Shown here: positions 16,508-25,244 of the stretch, piece by piece
Numbering within the stretch: the first letter of the stretch is position 1
How the letters are laid out: each line of letters opens with the position of its first letter
Translations under genes and position numbers: made by a program
Notes under the pieces: model-generated
What the model saw: only the letters and a program-made list of their open reading frames with translations
Database searches by the model: none
Told to the model about the DNA's origin: nothing
Source of the DNA: Botrimarina mediterranea
Lineage (GTDB): Bacteria; Planctomycetota; Planctomycetia; Pirellulales; Lacipirellulaceae
Reading direction: 5' to 3'
Length of the DNA: 64,000 nt
Assembly: GCF_007753265.1 (NCBI RefSeq)
Contig: NZ_CP036349.1
Coordinates: 2,575,363 to 2,639,362, forward strand

Positions 16508-17485
16508 ATGGCAGTTACCGCAAACGGCGCCGCCGCGCCGGTCTACAGCGACGCTCAGCTCATCGTCGCTGCAAGGATGTACTACATCGATGAGATGTCG
16601 CAGGCCGAGATCGGCAAGACGCTCGGGGTCTCTCAAGCCAAGGTCTCCCGGATGCTGGGACTTGCGCGGCAGACGGGCATCGTCCAGATCTCGGTCGCCG
16701 AGTACCGGCCGCGGAGTGAGGAACTCGAAGCCGCGCTGGTAAAACGCTTCAAGCTGCGTGACGCGATCGTGGTCCGCCGCCTCGAGTCGCAGTCGATCAT
16801 GGAGCTACGCACGACGATTGGCTATTTCGCCGCGCCAACGGTCTCAACCTGGGTACCGTCCGGCGCGACGGTCGCCGTTGCCGGTGGAAGGACGCTACGG
16901 GCCTTGGCCGAGCGGATGGAGCCCTCGCAACCCACCAAGGGCATCACCGTCATCCAGGCGATGGGGAGCATCGACGAGACGACGGGCAGTTACGACGCGT
17001 TGGAGATCGGCCGTCGGCTGGCGACACGGTGGTCGGGTTCGTTCCTTGCGCTCAACACGCCAGCGATCCTTGAAGACGCCCAGGTCTGCCGGCGGTTGTC
17101 GGAGGTCGACCAGGTCCGCAAAACGCTCGACCGGCTCAATGCGGCGACCGTCGCGATGGTGGGCATTGGCAATCTCCAGAACTCGGTATTCCGCGAACGC
17201 AATGCCTTAAAGACCGCCGACGTCAACAAGCTGACGAAAGCCGGCGCCGTGGGTGAGATCGTCGGCCGCTTCTACGACGAGGAGGGGCGGGAGTGCGACA
17301 CTCCCTTTAAGAACCGGGTGATCGGCGTCCAACTCGACGCGCTACGGCGGATGAAGTCTGTCATTGGCGTCGTTGCCGGCAGTGATCGTACCGCGGCGCT
17401 ACGCGCGGCGATCCGTGGAAAGATCCTGAAGTCGCTCGTGCTCGACGACGCGGCGGCGATTTCGCTGCTGGAGTCCCCTAGCTAA
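16508..17485 (+). CDS. SorC-family transcriptional regulator
   Basis: A 325-residue regulator with an N-terminal helix-turn-helix (MSQAEIGKTLGVSQAKVSRML, about 34-54) and a C-terminal SorC sugar-phosphate-binding domain with GRTLRAL, MGSIDETTGSYDA and VVAGSDRTAALRAAI blocks. SorC proteins are tetrameric regulators whose effectors are phosphorylated sugars. Being divergent from the GDPD-G1P dehydrogenase operon, it most likely controls that operon in response to glycerol phosphate or dihydroxyacetone phosphate; the effector is inference. The stop overlaps the convergent glpP stop by 4 bases. Confidence 0.87.
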   Translation: MAVTANGAAAPVYSDAQLIVAARMYYIDEMSQAEIGKTLGVSQAKVSRMLGLARQTGIVQISVAEYRPRSEELEAALVKRFKLRDAIVVRRLESQSIMELRTTIGYFAAPTVSTWVPSGATVAVAGGRTLRALAERMEPSQPTKGITVIQAMGSIDETTGSYDALEIGRRLATRWSGSFLALNTPAILEDAQVCRRLSEVDQVRKTLDRLNAATVAMVGIGNLQNSVFRERNALKTADVNKLTKAGAVGEIVGRFYDEEGRECDTPFKNRVIGVQLDALRRMKSVIGVVAGSDRTAALRAAIRGKILKSLVLDDAAAISLLESPS

Positions 17486-18072
17486 CTCTTACTGGGGTGA
17501 GCGTTGAGGGCCCAGAGAGTGGGGCTCGTGCTTGTGACCGCTAAGCAGCCACTGTTGATCGCTTCGGTAACGTCGGCTTCGGTGCGGCACAGCCCGCCCG
17601 TGATCCGAGGAATCGGTTGCGAGCGAAAGTCGCCGGCGACTTTCACCGCGACGGCGGCGGGCAGAATCTCGATAGCGTGCGGCTTTGATTTCCCGACGAC
17701 CGCTAGGCCACGCTCGACAGCGCGGGTGTCGGAGAGAAAAAGCCTCACCACGGTTAGCAGGTTCATCTTCTTCGCCGCCGCGGCGAGGTGATGATGCACG
17801 GAGACGATGCCGGTGAGTTGGCTGAACTCGGCCAAGTATTCCAGCCCAGCCTCGTTGTTCTCGAGACCCGCAACGAGGTCGATGTGCAGGAACAAGGCGA
17901 CGTGCTCTAGCCGCGGGTCACGGAACACCGACATAACGCGGGACAGTTCGGTGAGCTTGCCCCCCTGTAGAAACACGGCGCTGGAGTGCCGCAGGATTTC
18001 AATGTGCTGTGTCGCATCCCAGAGGACCGGGATGACCGGCTTCGCGAAACAGCGTTGGATGAGGCTTGGCAT
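17482..18072 (-). CDS. glpP: Glycerol-3-phosphate responsive antiterminator GlpP
   Basis: A 196-residue protein of the GlpP family, which in Bacillus binds glycerol-3-phosphate and the leader RNA of glp genes to prevent termination before glpD. Family blocks are visible: VFLQGGKLTEL, LFLHIDLVAGLENNEAGLEYL, VRLFLSDTRAVERG, IEILPAAV and ITGGLCRTEADV. The length matches the family (about 190). GlpP is best known from Firmicutes. A terminator-like hairpin directly before glpD (28629-28660) is a plausible target. The gene is monocistronic, between the SorC regulator and the second GlpT-like transporter. Confidence 0.88.
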   Translation of the reverse strand: MPSLIQRCFAKPVIPVLWDATQHIEILRHSSAVFLQGGKLTELSRVMSVFRDPRLEHVALFLHIDLVAGLENNEAGLEYLAEFSQLTGIVSVHHHLAAAAKKMNLLTVVRLFLSDTRAVERGLAVVGKSKPHAIEILPAAVAVKVAGDFRSQPIPRITGGLCRTEADVTEAINSGCLAVTSTSPTLWALNAHPSKS

Positions 18073-18383
18073 GTGGGCGGCAGCGGTTCGAAGAGCGGCG
18101 GCTAGAAGCTCGCGGTGCGGTAAGCGGCGTAACTCGTTTACCGGGTCGCGTCCAGTCTAGTCGATGGAGTGGGTGAATAGCATCGCTCCTTGTGATACGG
18201 CGACGAAACGCCGATCGCGACGCCACTGCACGAATAAATATCCGCAATCTTCTATCGATCGAAGGGGGAGGATATCCTACGGGCTTCTTATTCGGAGCCG
18301 TGAAATCTCCCGCCGGCGCGGCTTTCCCAGACGCTCGCTTGACCGGTTGGCTCGCCTGAATCCGCTCTTTTCTTGAGGTTGGG
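18073..18383. other. Divergent intergenic region, glpP / second GlpT-like gene
   Basis: A 311-base gap that must contain both promoters. I see the palindrome AGGATATCCT near 18270 and AT-richer sequence at 18230-18260. The TCTTTGCA/TGCAAAGA dyad of the SorC region is absent. No gene is visible. Confidence 0.55.
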
Positions 18384-19751
18384 ATGACCGGACTACTTGC
18401 GCGGCTCCGCCGCTTCTATGCCCCGCCAACCTCGGCGCCTCGACTGCCCGAACCAGAGGTTCGCGCGCGATATCCCGTCTATCGCTGGCGGGCCATGGAG
18501 GCGACGTTCCTTGGCTACGCGATGTACTACCTGGTGCGTAACAACATCGGGACCGTCGCCAAGGACATGGAGACGTCGCTCCTCTACAGCAAGTCGATGA
18601 TCGGCGACATCCTCGCCGTGACAGCGATAAGCTACGGCCTCAGCAAGTTTTTGATGGGGTCGGTCTCCGACCGGAGCGACGCCCGCAAGTTCATGGCGAC
18701 GGGGCTGCTGCTGTCGGCGATCCTTAATTTCGCGTTCGGCGCTTCGTCGGACTATTACGTCCACCTCTCGCTATGGGCCCTGAACGGCTTCGTTCAAGGG
18801 ATGGGCTGGCCCCCGTGCGGTCGTAGCATGGGGCATTGGTTCAGCGAGTCCGAACGCGGCCTGACGTTCAGCATCTGGAACGTCTCGCATAACGTTGGCG
18901 GCGGCGTCGCTGGAGTACTGGCGGCGTGGGCGGTGATGGAGTTTGGCGGGTGGCGATTCGCTTTCTATGCTCCCGGGACCGTCGCGCTAGTAGGCGCCGC
19001 CTATATCTTTTTGCGACTGCGAGATACGCCGCAATCGGTCGGCTTGCCGCCGATCGAGGAGTACCGCAACGATTATCCGCTCGGGCACAACGCCGAGACG
19101 GACGAAGTCGAGTTGACGTTCCGTGAGCTCTTCTTCGACAAGGTGCTACTGAACAAGTACGTTTGGGTGCTGGCGCTGGCGAATTTCTTCGCCTACATCA
19201 CCAGGTACAGCATGCTCGACTGGGGACCAACTTATCTACGTGAGGTGAAAGGGGCGTCTCTTGGCGGCGGCGGGTTGGCGATCTTGGCCGTGGAGTTCGG
19301 CGGCATTCCCTCGACCATCCTGCTGGGTTGGCTATCGGACAGTCTCGGCGGGCGTCGATGCATGATCGCGGCGCTGTGCATGATCCCGGTGTTCGGTGCG
19401 TTCCTGGCGATCCTGTTCACGCCTCCCGGCTACTATTGGATCGACATGCTGATGCTGATGCTGATCACGATCGGCTTCTTTATCTATCCGGTTATCAACC
19501 TGATTGTGATCGCGGCGCTCGACATCGTCTCGAAGAAAGCGATCGGCACCGCGGCGGGCTTTATTGGCCTGTTCGGCTACGCCGGACGCACGGTGCAGGC
19601 CAAGGGGTTCGGTTGGGCCGTCGATCACTACGGCGCCGAGGGGGGCGCCGCAGCGGGGTGGAACGTCGTGCTTTGGTCGATTCTTGTCTGCGCAGCGCTG
19701 GCGTTCTTGCTTCTGGCCGCTGTGTGGAATCTGCGGACAAGGCCTGAGTAA
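18384..19751 (+). CDS. Second MFS transporter of the GlpT / phosphoglycerate type
   Basis: A 455-residue, 12-segment membrane protein. TTGAGG lies 8 bases before ATG 18384. The OPA-family signatures are present (LGYAMYYLVRNNIGTVAKDM; SYGLSKFLMGSVSDRSDARKFM; GMGWPPCGRSMGHWFS). It probably exchanges glycerol phosphate or a related phosphoester for phosphate. It is clearly distinct from the transporter at 12822-14081, so the region encodes two OPA carriers. It is divergent from glpP and ends at a terminator shared with the convergent lamin-tail gene. Confidence 0.85.
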   Translation: MTGLLARLRRFYAPPTSAPRLPEPEVRARYPVYRWRAMEATFLGYAMYYLVRNNIGTVAKDMETSLLYSKSMIGDILAVTAISYGLSKFLMGSVSDRSDARKFMATGLLLSAILNFAFGASSDYYVHLSLWALNGFVQGMGWPPCGRSMGHWFSESERGLTFSIWNVSHNVGGGVAGVLAAWAVMEFGGWRFAFYAPGTVALVGAAYIFLRLRDTPQSVGLPPIEEYRNDYPLGHNAETDEVELTFRELFFDKVLLNKYVWVLALANFFAYITRYSMLDWGPTYLREVKGASLGGGGLAILAVEFGGIPSTILLGWLSDSLGGRRCMIAALCMIPVFGAFLAILFTPPGYYWIDMLMLMLITIGFFIYPVINLIVIAALDIVSKKAIGTAAGFIGLFGYAGRTVQAKGFGWAVDHYGAEGGAAAGWNVVLWSILVCAALAFLLLAAVWNLRTRPE

Positions 19752-19876
19752 TACGCATCTTCACGATTCCCCTCTGCTAGCAATGGTCGAAAATCGGCAA
19801 GCTTGTCGGACCGTTGCGGTGTTAGCGGCACGCAGCTATTTGTGAGGATGCGTGAGCAAGGGGCCATCAACAAAAG

Positions 19877-19920
19877 AAGCCACCCCACGATCGCATGAAG
19901 GCGTCGTGGGGTGGCTTTTC
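19877..19920. terminator. Bidirectional terminator
   Basis: A 14-base perfect stem (19877-19890 with 19904-19917) and a 13-base loop. TTTTC follows on the plus strand and CTTTTG on the minus strand. It serves the converging transporter and lamin-tail genes. Confidence 0.85.
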
Positions 19921-19946
19921 GGTTCGCTTGATCGATGCCGCTTGCT

Positions 19947-20660
19947 TTAGGAAATGCGACGCCCCAAGCCCAGCGCCGCCAGAGCGGCAAGCGCCACGGT
20001 CGAAGGCTCGGGTACAATCAAGGCGACGCCGGGTGACGCCACATCCAGGAGCGTCGTATTAATGTCCGGGTTAGAGATCAGAGCCGTGTACGCGCCATCG
20101 ACGCCCGCGACCGACTCCGCCCAATTCGAGCCGACGTCGTTTGCGGCGGTGGAGAAAGCATTCGGCAGCAGGTAGATCGACTGGCCGTTGACGACGCTAC
20201 CGTCAGTAGCTGGCCAGCCGTTGATGTTGGACTCGTAGTTGACTTCGTCAATCAGATTGCTCGACGCGTCGAAGATCGCGACGGTCTCGTTATCTGCTGC
20301 TCCGCCGTTGGCGAGAGAGATGCCATTCGCGGGACCGCCCGTGTAAGTGATCACCGGGATGCCCGAGCCCCAGATCGACTGGAACACCGCTTCGGATTGT
20401 CCAACGATGACCGCCGACGCGCCGGCGGCGAGCGATGTACCGGCAGCGAACGGATCGGAGAAGTGATTGTCTTGAGTATCGGCGTACACCCAGCCGGTGA
20501 GATCGACATCCGACTCGCCGGTGTTGGTGATCTCGATCCACTCTTGCAGACCTGATTCACCGCCGTTGGGGTTCCACATGATCTCAGAGATGATGACGTC
20601 GGCGTCGGCGAAAGCCGGCGCCAGACACGCTGCGAGTGCTGCGGCAAAAATTTTCTTCAT
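19947..20660 (-). CDS. Lamin-tail-domain protein with PEP-CTERM anchor
   Basis: ATG 20660 has GGAGAAG about 7 bases upstream and starts a clear signal peptide (MKKIFAAALAACLAPAFAD), giving 237 residues. Residues 20-150 form a lamin-tail domain: DVIISEIMWNP, EWIEITNTGESDVDLTGW, LAAGASAVIVG, NETVAIFDASSNLIDEVNY. The C-terminus is PEP-CTERM (VPEPSTVALAALAALGLG then RR). Lamin-tail domains are found on secreted nucleases and phosphoesterases and may bind substrate or the envelope. It lacks a catalytic domain and follows the secreted GDPD gene by 72 bases, so an accessory surface role in phosphoester use is possible. Confidence 0.82.
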   Translation of the reverse strand: MKKIFAAALAACLAPAFADADVIISEIMWNPNGGESGLQEWIEITNTGESDVDLTGWVYADTQDNHFSDPFAAGTSLAAGASAVIVGQSEAVFQSIWGSGIPVITYTGGPANGISLANGGAADNETVAIFDASSNLIDEVNYESNINGWPATDGSVVNGQSIYLLPNAFSTAANDVGSNWAESVAGVDGAYTALISNPDINTTLLDVASPGVALIVPEPSTVALAALAALGLGRRIS

Positions 20661-20732
20661 AAGACGCTTCTCCAAGTGGTTAGGACAGGGTGATACGAAC
20701 AAGTGAAATTGAAACGTTTACCGACGCGGAGC

Positions 20733-21608
20733 TTACTGGCCGCCGGCACGCAGCCCGTGCTGCTTCTCTCGGAGCCCGAGTTGCTTTCGAAGCCCAAGTT
20801 GCTCTCGAAGCCAAGCCGGGCGGTTGGTAGTGATGCCCCACGCGCCTAGCTTCTGGTAGTACCGTGCTACATCGGCGTCATCGACGGTCCAGACATGGAA
20901 CTCGTCGTACCCTTCATCGGCCAGCTTGGCGAGGAACTCGGCGTCGACGTGTTCGGGGTTGGCCTGGACGCCGAAGCCATCGGCGCGTGAAGCCTTCAGC
21001 TTGGCGAGGACCTCATCGACGCTCGGGGCCCAGGCGCCGTCCTTCTGCTTCTTGAAGCCCGTCAGCCAGTGGGTCTTGATCTGGGGCGCTAGCCGTTCGC
21101 ACTCGGCAGTGACCGCTTCGTTGAAACAAATGATCGTGATCCGGTCCTCGGGGATGCCCGACTCGCCGAGTTGCTTGAGGAGCGGGGCGACGATCTTCGG
21201 GCCGCTCTTGATCTCGACAAAGATGCGACCGTCACCGACAACGTCGAGCACGTCCTTGAACAAAGGCATCCGTTCGCCCTTCCACTGGGCGCCCTTCCAA
21301 GACCCGACATCCAATGCCCGCAGCTCGTCGGCCGTCGATTTCTCCATCACCAGCGGGCTGCCAGCGACTCGCTTGGCGTCCTTGTCGTGCCCGCAGACGA
21401 TCTTCCCGTCAGCGGTGAGATAGAAATCTCCCTCGAAGGCGTCCGCCCCTTGCTCCCAGGCGAGCTTGAAGGCGGCGAGTGTGTTCTCCGGAGCGTCATA
21501 CGACGCGCCACGGTGCGCAGTGATGAGCTGCGCTTGCGCAGCGCCGCTTGCTAGGCTAAGACCCATGGCGAGCGCTAGCGGCAAGAGGCTTCGATTCAGT
21601 GTCATCAT
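20733..21608 (-). CDS. Second exported glycerophosphodiester phosphodiesterase
   Basis: A 291-residue GDPD with a signal peptide (cleavage near GAAQAQ). Catalytic residues are His32 in TAHRGAS, Glu59 and Asp61 in FEGDFYL, and His74-Asp75; PENTLAAF is conserved, as are VEIKSG and the late VWTVDD motif. It resembles the UgpQ-like group more closely than the GDPD at 15447-16361. The C-terminus ends in a short basic repeat (LREQLGLRKQLGLRE) encoded by an 18-base tandem repeat. It begins 18 bases after the metallophosphoesterase gene, implying one transcript. Confidence 0.9.
   Translation of the reverse strand: MMTLNRSLLPLALAMGLSLASGAAQAQLITAHRGASYDAPENTLAAFKLAWEQGADAFEGDFYLTADGKIVCGHDKDAKRVAGSPLVMEKSTADELRALDVGSWKGAQWKGERMPLFKDVLDVVGDGRIFVEIKSGPKIVAPLLKQLGESGIPEDRITIICFNEAVTAECERLAPQIKTHWLTGFKKQKDGAWAPSVDEVLAKLKASRADGFGVQANPEHVDAEFLAKLADEGYDEFHVWTVDDADVARYYQKLGAWGITTNRPAWLREQLGLRKQLGLREKQHGLRAGGQ
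20752..20808. repeat. 18-base tandem repeat inside the GDPD gene
   Basis: Units 20773-20790 and 20791-20808 match at 16 of 18 positions, and 20752-20772 is a degenerate third copy. The length keeps the reading frame and encodes the repeated LGLRE/K-Q tail. Confidence 0.7.
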
Positions 21609-21626
21609 TGGTCCTCTGAGTTCGCT

Positions 21627-23525
21627 TTAGGCCGCGACACGACGCACGTGCCAATGCTGCGGGCACACCCCACGCCGAGTGCGGGTGATCGGCAGCATCC
21701 CGACGCCGGCAATCAGCAGCACCAAGGCCGTTGGCTCGGGGGTTGGCAGCGGGGAGCCGCCTTGCTGGGCGCCGAAGTTCTCCACCCAGACGTCGTAATC
21801 CAGTTGGTTCACCGTCCCGTTGCCGTCGCCGTCGGCGGCGAGTTCCGTCGTCGAACCCAGCGTGTCGCGCCACACGGTGTAGTCGGCGGCGTCAACGAAA
21901 CCATCGCCGTTGTAGTCACCCGCGATGTTGGGCGACGGCAGGTCCGAGATCTTGAACTCGAAGCTCCACTGGGGGTCGGTCCGCTCGATGCCCAACACGG
22001 GCGAATAGGTCCGGACGCGGACCGTCTCGCCGTCCTCGAGAAACTCAACGATGCGGATCCATCCATTGCCGCCTTGAGTCTCGAACTGCGTGTTGAAGAA
22101 CATCTGATGCACGACGTGCCCACTGGCGGCGCTTGTCAGCGTCCCGGATCCGTCACCTCCGAAGTGGCCGTTGAAGACCATCTCGAAGTTGGCGTTCCCC
22201 TGGACGAGCTCGGTCCACAGCTCCGATCCAGAGGCGTCAGCCGCTACTCTGCTGCTAGTGTAACGGGAGTTCGTGCCAGTCAGGTACGCGTGCGTGAGGA
22301 GAATGGCGGTGTGATCGGCGTATTCGGGGAGCGCCGCGATCGAGTTGGCCCAGGCAACAGTTTCGGGACGAGGCTCCCACTCAAGGTTGAGGACCAGCAT
22401 CTTTCGCCCGTCGGGCGCCACGAAGTCGAAGTAGGCGTTCTGCAATTCGCCGTCGTTCATCACGCCCGTGAGCATCCCGCCTTGCGCCGGATCGATCAGC
22501 GGGTTGTCGGTCGCCTTGAAATAATCGTTGTAATAGGTCTGCCGGTCTTGAGCGTCGGTCGTGCCGTAATCGTGGTTGCCGCCCGCCATGATGTAGGGGA
22601 GGTGGCCATCGAGCACGCTCATCGACGCCTTGGCGTTGGCCCACTGCTGCGCGCTGGTCTGGTCGCCCGAACTCGGGTTGCTCGTGCGGTTGTTGTTGAC
22701 GATGTCCCCTTCGTGCAGCACGACCTGGATGTTGTAGGCCTCGCGGTTGTCGCGGACCCATTCGGTCATCTGCGTGAACTTCCCAGCGTGGATCGACGAC
22801 TTGGAGTAGTTCTGCGAGTCTGGGATCACCGCCATCGACCAAGCGGCGTCGGGCGAAGGCGCGAACGGGGCCTGGGGGGTCGTTTCGACAAAACCCGGCG
22901 ACCCGTGATTGAGTTCACCGTTGTAATCGCTGAGGGACGCGCCATACGCGCCCCACGCTGCAGGGAGCCAGTTGGCGCCGCTGTCATTGGCCGTGGCCGA
23001 CAGCCCCTCGGGCCGGAGCGAGAGCGTCGCCCCTTGCGTGCCGTCGATGCGGTGCCAGCCGTTGTTCTGATCGAGGTTGACCTCATCGCGGATGGCGCCG
23101 AACGCGTCGCGGATTGCGACCGTTTCGTTGTTTGGGCTTGGCGAGTTGGCGAGCGCCGGGAAGCTGCCGACCTGGATGCGGTTGATGCCCGGACCCCATT
23201 GGTTGTCGAAGGTTGTCGCGTCGCCCGTAACGACCAATGTGCCGCCCGGGGCGATCGACGTGCCGAAGGGGAAGGCCGATGCCCACTGGCCGTCCTGAGA
23301 GTCGCCGACACGCCACCCCGTCAGGTTGACCTCGGTGTCGCCCGTGTTGTAGAGCTCGTACCACTCCTTATTGAACCCCGAGCCCGAGTCAGACCCGGCC
23401 GCGTTGTACATGATCTCGCTGATGATGACGTCGCCACGGGCGACGCTCACGACCAATGTAAACGCCAAGACGATGCCAGTGGCGCAGCGCAGCAGAGGGG
23501 TCGTATGCGAGCGAGTTTGCGCCAT
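21627..23525 (-). CDS. Lamin-tail metallophosphoesterase with dockerin and PEP-CTERM
   Basis: A 632-residue surface protein. Signal peptide 1-31; lamin-tail domain about 32-160 (DVIISEIMYN, EWYELYNTGDTEVNLTGWRV). A calcineurin-like phosphoesterase domain spans about 230-510, with metal-binding motifs PDSQNY (Asp236), HEGDIV (Asp274), GGNHD (Asn317, His318), LLTHAY and FNGHFGGDG. A dockerin-like module follows (GDYNGDGFVDAADYTVWRD, GDGNGTVNQLDYDVWVENFG). A PEP-type region (TPEPTALVLLIAGVG) comes last, with an unusually long basic tail after it. It probably hydrolyses a phosphomono- or diester at the cell surface; substrate is unknown. It is transcribed just before the secreted GDPD. Confidence 0.85.
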   Translation of the reverse strand: MAQTRSHTTPLLRCATGIVLAFTLVVSVARGDVIISEIMYNAAGSDSGSGFNKEWYELYNTGDTEVNLTGWRVGDSQDGQWASAFPFGTSIAPGGTLVVTGDATTFDNQWGPGINRIQVGSFPALANSPSPNNETVAIRDAFGAIRDEVNLDQNNGWHRIDGTQGATLSLRPEGLSATANDSGANWLPAAWGAYGASLSDYNGELNHGSPGFVETTPQAPFAPSPDAAWSMAVIPDSQNYSKSSIHAGKFTQMTEWVRDNREAYNIQVVLHEGDIVNNNRTSNPSSGDQTSAQQWANAKASMSVLDGHLPYIMAGGNHDYGTTDAQDRQTYYNDYFKATDNPLIDPAQGGMLTGVMNDGELQNAYFDFVAPDGRKMLVLNLEWEPRPETVAWANSIAALPEYADHTAILLTHAYLTGTNSRYTSSRVAADASGSELWTELVQGNANFEMVFNGHFGGDGSGTLTSAASGHVVHQMFFNTQFETQGGNGWIRIVEFLEDGETVRVRTYSPVLGIERTDPQWSFEFKISDLPSPNIAGDYNGDGFVDAADYTVWRDTLGSTTELAADGDGNGTVNQLDYDVWVENFGAQQGGSPLPTPEPTALVLLIAGVGMLPITRTRRGVCPQHWHVRRVAA

Positions 23526-23579
23526 GAAGTCTATCGAAGTTGTGCGAGAAATCAGGAAGCGACAGCAAAGCGTTCGCGG

Positions 23580-24029
23580 CTAAGGGATCTCGATCGGTGG
23601 AAGCGTGCCGCCGCCTTCGGGCACCGTGATCTCGAGCCCCGACTTCTCGGCCGATGCGTAGCGACCATTCAGGCGGTCCTTTGGTTGGAAGGTGTCGAGA
23701 CTCTTTCCTTCGGGTATCTCCTCCCGCCAAACGATTGTCACGTTGTAGTCCCCCACCGGCGCGCCATCGCCGGGTTCAAAGGAGGTGAGCTGGAATGTGC
23801 CGTCCTCTTCCGTCGTGCCTCCGGGAGTCGGCATTCCGGCGCCCTTGAGTGAGTCGTCTTTGGGATAGAAGACGATGCGAGCCCCCGCGGCCGGGGCGCC
23901 TTTAACCAGTAAGGTCCCCTGTACGGGCACCCGGGCCACCTTGCCATCGTCCGGCTGACTACAACCGAGGGTAGCGATAGCTACCAGCGAGCAAGCAGCC
24001 GTCAGCGGAAAGAGTCGAATGTTCATCAT
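23580..24029 (-). CDS. Lipoprotein with transthyretin-like beta domain
   Basis: ATG 24029 gives 149 residues; the longer frame upstream has no signal character. A lipobox at IATLGCS places Cys about 22 residues in. The rest is a beta-sandwich typical of planctomycete carboxypeptidase-regulatory or transthyretin-like lipoproteins: VQGTLLVKGAPAAGARIVFYP, GTTEEDGTFQLTSFEPGDGAPVGDYNVTIVW. These commonly follow DUF1559 genes, as here (52 bases after one). The function is unknown; it is probably an envelope component partnered with the DUF1559 protein. Confidence 0.85.
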   Translation of the reverse strand: MMNIRLFPLTAACSLVAIATLGCSQPDDGKVARVPVQGTLLVKGAPAAGARIVFYPKDDSLKGAGMPTPGGTTEEDGTFQLTSFEPGDGAPVGDYNVTIVWREEIPEGKSLDTFQPKDRLNGRYASAEKSGLEITVPEGGGTLPPIEIP

Positions 24030-24081
24030 TCCCAGGAAGTCTTCAAGGCTATTGAAGAAGGCTTGTGTCGATGGGGGGCGG

Positions 24082-25080
24082 TTAGATCCTCGAAGCATCG
24101 ATGACGTCACCGCTGTCGCGCGTGAAGAGCGAGACAAAGACGTCGGGATCAATCGATTCGGAGAAGAATCGCACGGCGCCGTCGCCCATGCCAAAGAACG
24201 CCCCGCCTTCGTGGAAGCTGTAGATCTCTTCGTTGTTGTGGCAATTCATGAAGCTGTTGCCGCAGCGGTCGTGGACGGAGTACCAATTCTCCCAGTTACC
24301 CCAGGAGTCACCGCCCTGGGTGAGGATGGCCTCGCCGCGCGCGTTGGCTTGTGGCTTGCCAGCGGTGTACTTGAGAGGCCGACCGGCGGATTCGAACCAC
24401 ATGAATGTCTGCGACAGGCCGTCCGTAGCGTGACGCAGCTTTGGCATGATGAAGGTCTCCTTCGACGAGCCGGCGTTTTTTACTTTCGTAAAGAGCAGAC
24501 TCACGTACTGGCCATCGGCGTTCGGACGTGGCTGGACCGCTCCGCTCTCGAGCAGTTCATCGAGTCCGTAGTCGTTATTGACCAGCATCTTATCGCATAC
24601 CCCGTAGTCGAACGTGCCCGGGTACTCTAGCCGCGAGTCAGAGACCGTCGGGCAGATAAACGAAGGCACTCGGGTGTTGGTGATCGTCCGGTTATCGAGG
24701 GGTTTGCTGGGATCGGCTTGGTCCCAGTCCTGTTCCCAATCGTAAGCGTCCGCGAGCGTGGTCTCTTCGACGTAGGGGAGGATGAACGTCAGTGTACTAT
24801 GCCCCTTCGGTCGCAGTGGGACGCCCGCATAGACGCGTAGATAAGAGGGCGGCAGCTCTTTGTTCGTTAGCTCATAGTTCAGCGCGCCGAGTCCGAGCTG
24901 CTTGAAGTTGTTTTGGCACTGCGCCCGTCGTGCGGCTTCACGGGCCGCCTGGACTGCAGGCAGCAGCATGGCGACGAGGATGCCTATGATCGCGATGACG
25001 ACCAGCAGCTCAACAAGCGTGAAGCCGAAGGCACGCCGCTTAGGACACGCCGTGTGGCGCCGTTGGAAGGAGTGGTACAT
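24082..25080 (-). CDS. DUF1559 family pseudopilin-like protein
   Basis: ATG 25080 gives 332 residues with a short basic N-terminus, then the prepilin motif GFTLVELLVVIAIIGILVAM (from residue 19) and LPAVQAAREAARRAQC. The family tail has FHEGGAFFGMGDGAVRFFSESID instead of the more usual HPGG form. As with the DUF1559 protein at 5901-6992, surface display is likely and function unknown. It is followed by a lipoprotein gene, a standard planctomycete pairing, inside the glycerol-phosphate region. Confidence 0.88.
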   Translation of the reverse strand: MYHSFQRRHTACPKRRAFGFTLVELLVVIAIIGILVAMLLPAVQAAREAARRAQCQNNFKQLGLGALNYELTNKELPPSYLRVYAGVPLRPKGHSTLTFILPYVEETTLADAYDWEQDWDQADPSKPLDNRTITNTRVPSFICPTVSDSRLEYPGTFDYGVCDKMLVNNDYGLDELLESGAVQPRPNADGQYVSLLFTKVKNAGSSKETFIMPKLRHATDGLSQTFMWFESAGRPLKYTAGKPQANARGEAILTQGGDSWGNWENWYSVHDRCGNSFMNCHNNEEIYSFHEGGAFFGMGDGAVRFFSESIDPDVFVSLFTRDSGDVIDASRI

Positions 25081-25179
25081 GGCGTTCTTGCAGTCCTTTA
25101 AGGGCGTATCGGTCCTGATCAATCGGATATTCAAAAACAAGCCTTCAGCGAAGTTGTCACCGCGGCGATCGGGGCGGGC

Positions 25180-25205
25180 CGGACCCGCTCTTGCGAGCGG
25201 GTCCG
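25180..25205 (-). terminator. Hairpin after the DNRLRE gene
   Basis: An 11-base perfect stem (25180-25190 with 25195-25205) with a TTGC loop, 40 bases beyond the stop at 25245. No T-run follows, so it is either a weak terminator or an RNA-stabilising element between this gene and the DUF1559 gene. Confidence 0.55.
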
Positions 25206-25244
25206 ACACTCCCACCCCGTCGAACGCCGCAAGCGATCCACCAC

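Noticed and set aside
21648-23852. A 734-codon open frame on the plus strand
   Set aside because: It is antisense to the lamin-tail metallophosphoesterase, which has signal peptide, complete metal motifs and anchor. The long antisense frame is a high-GC codon-bias effect.
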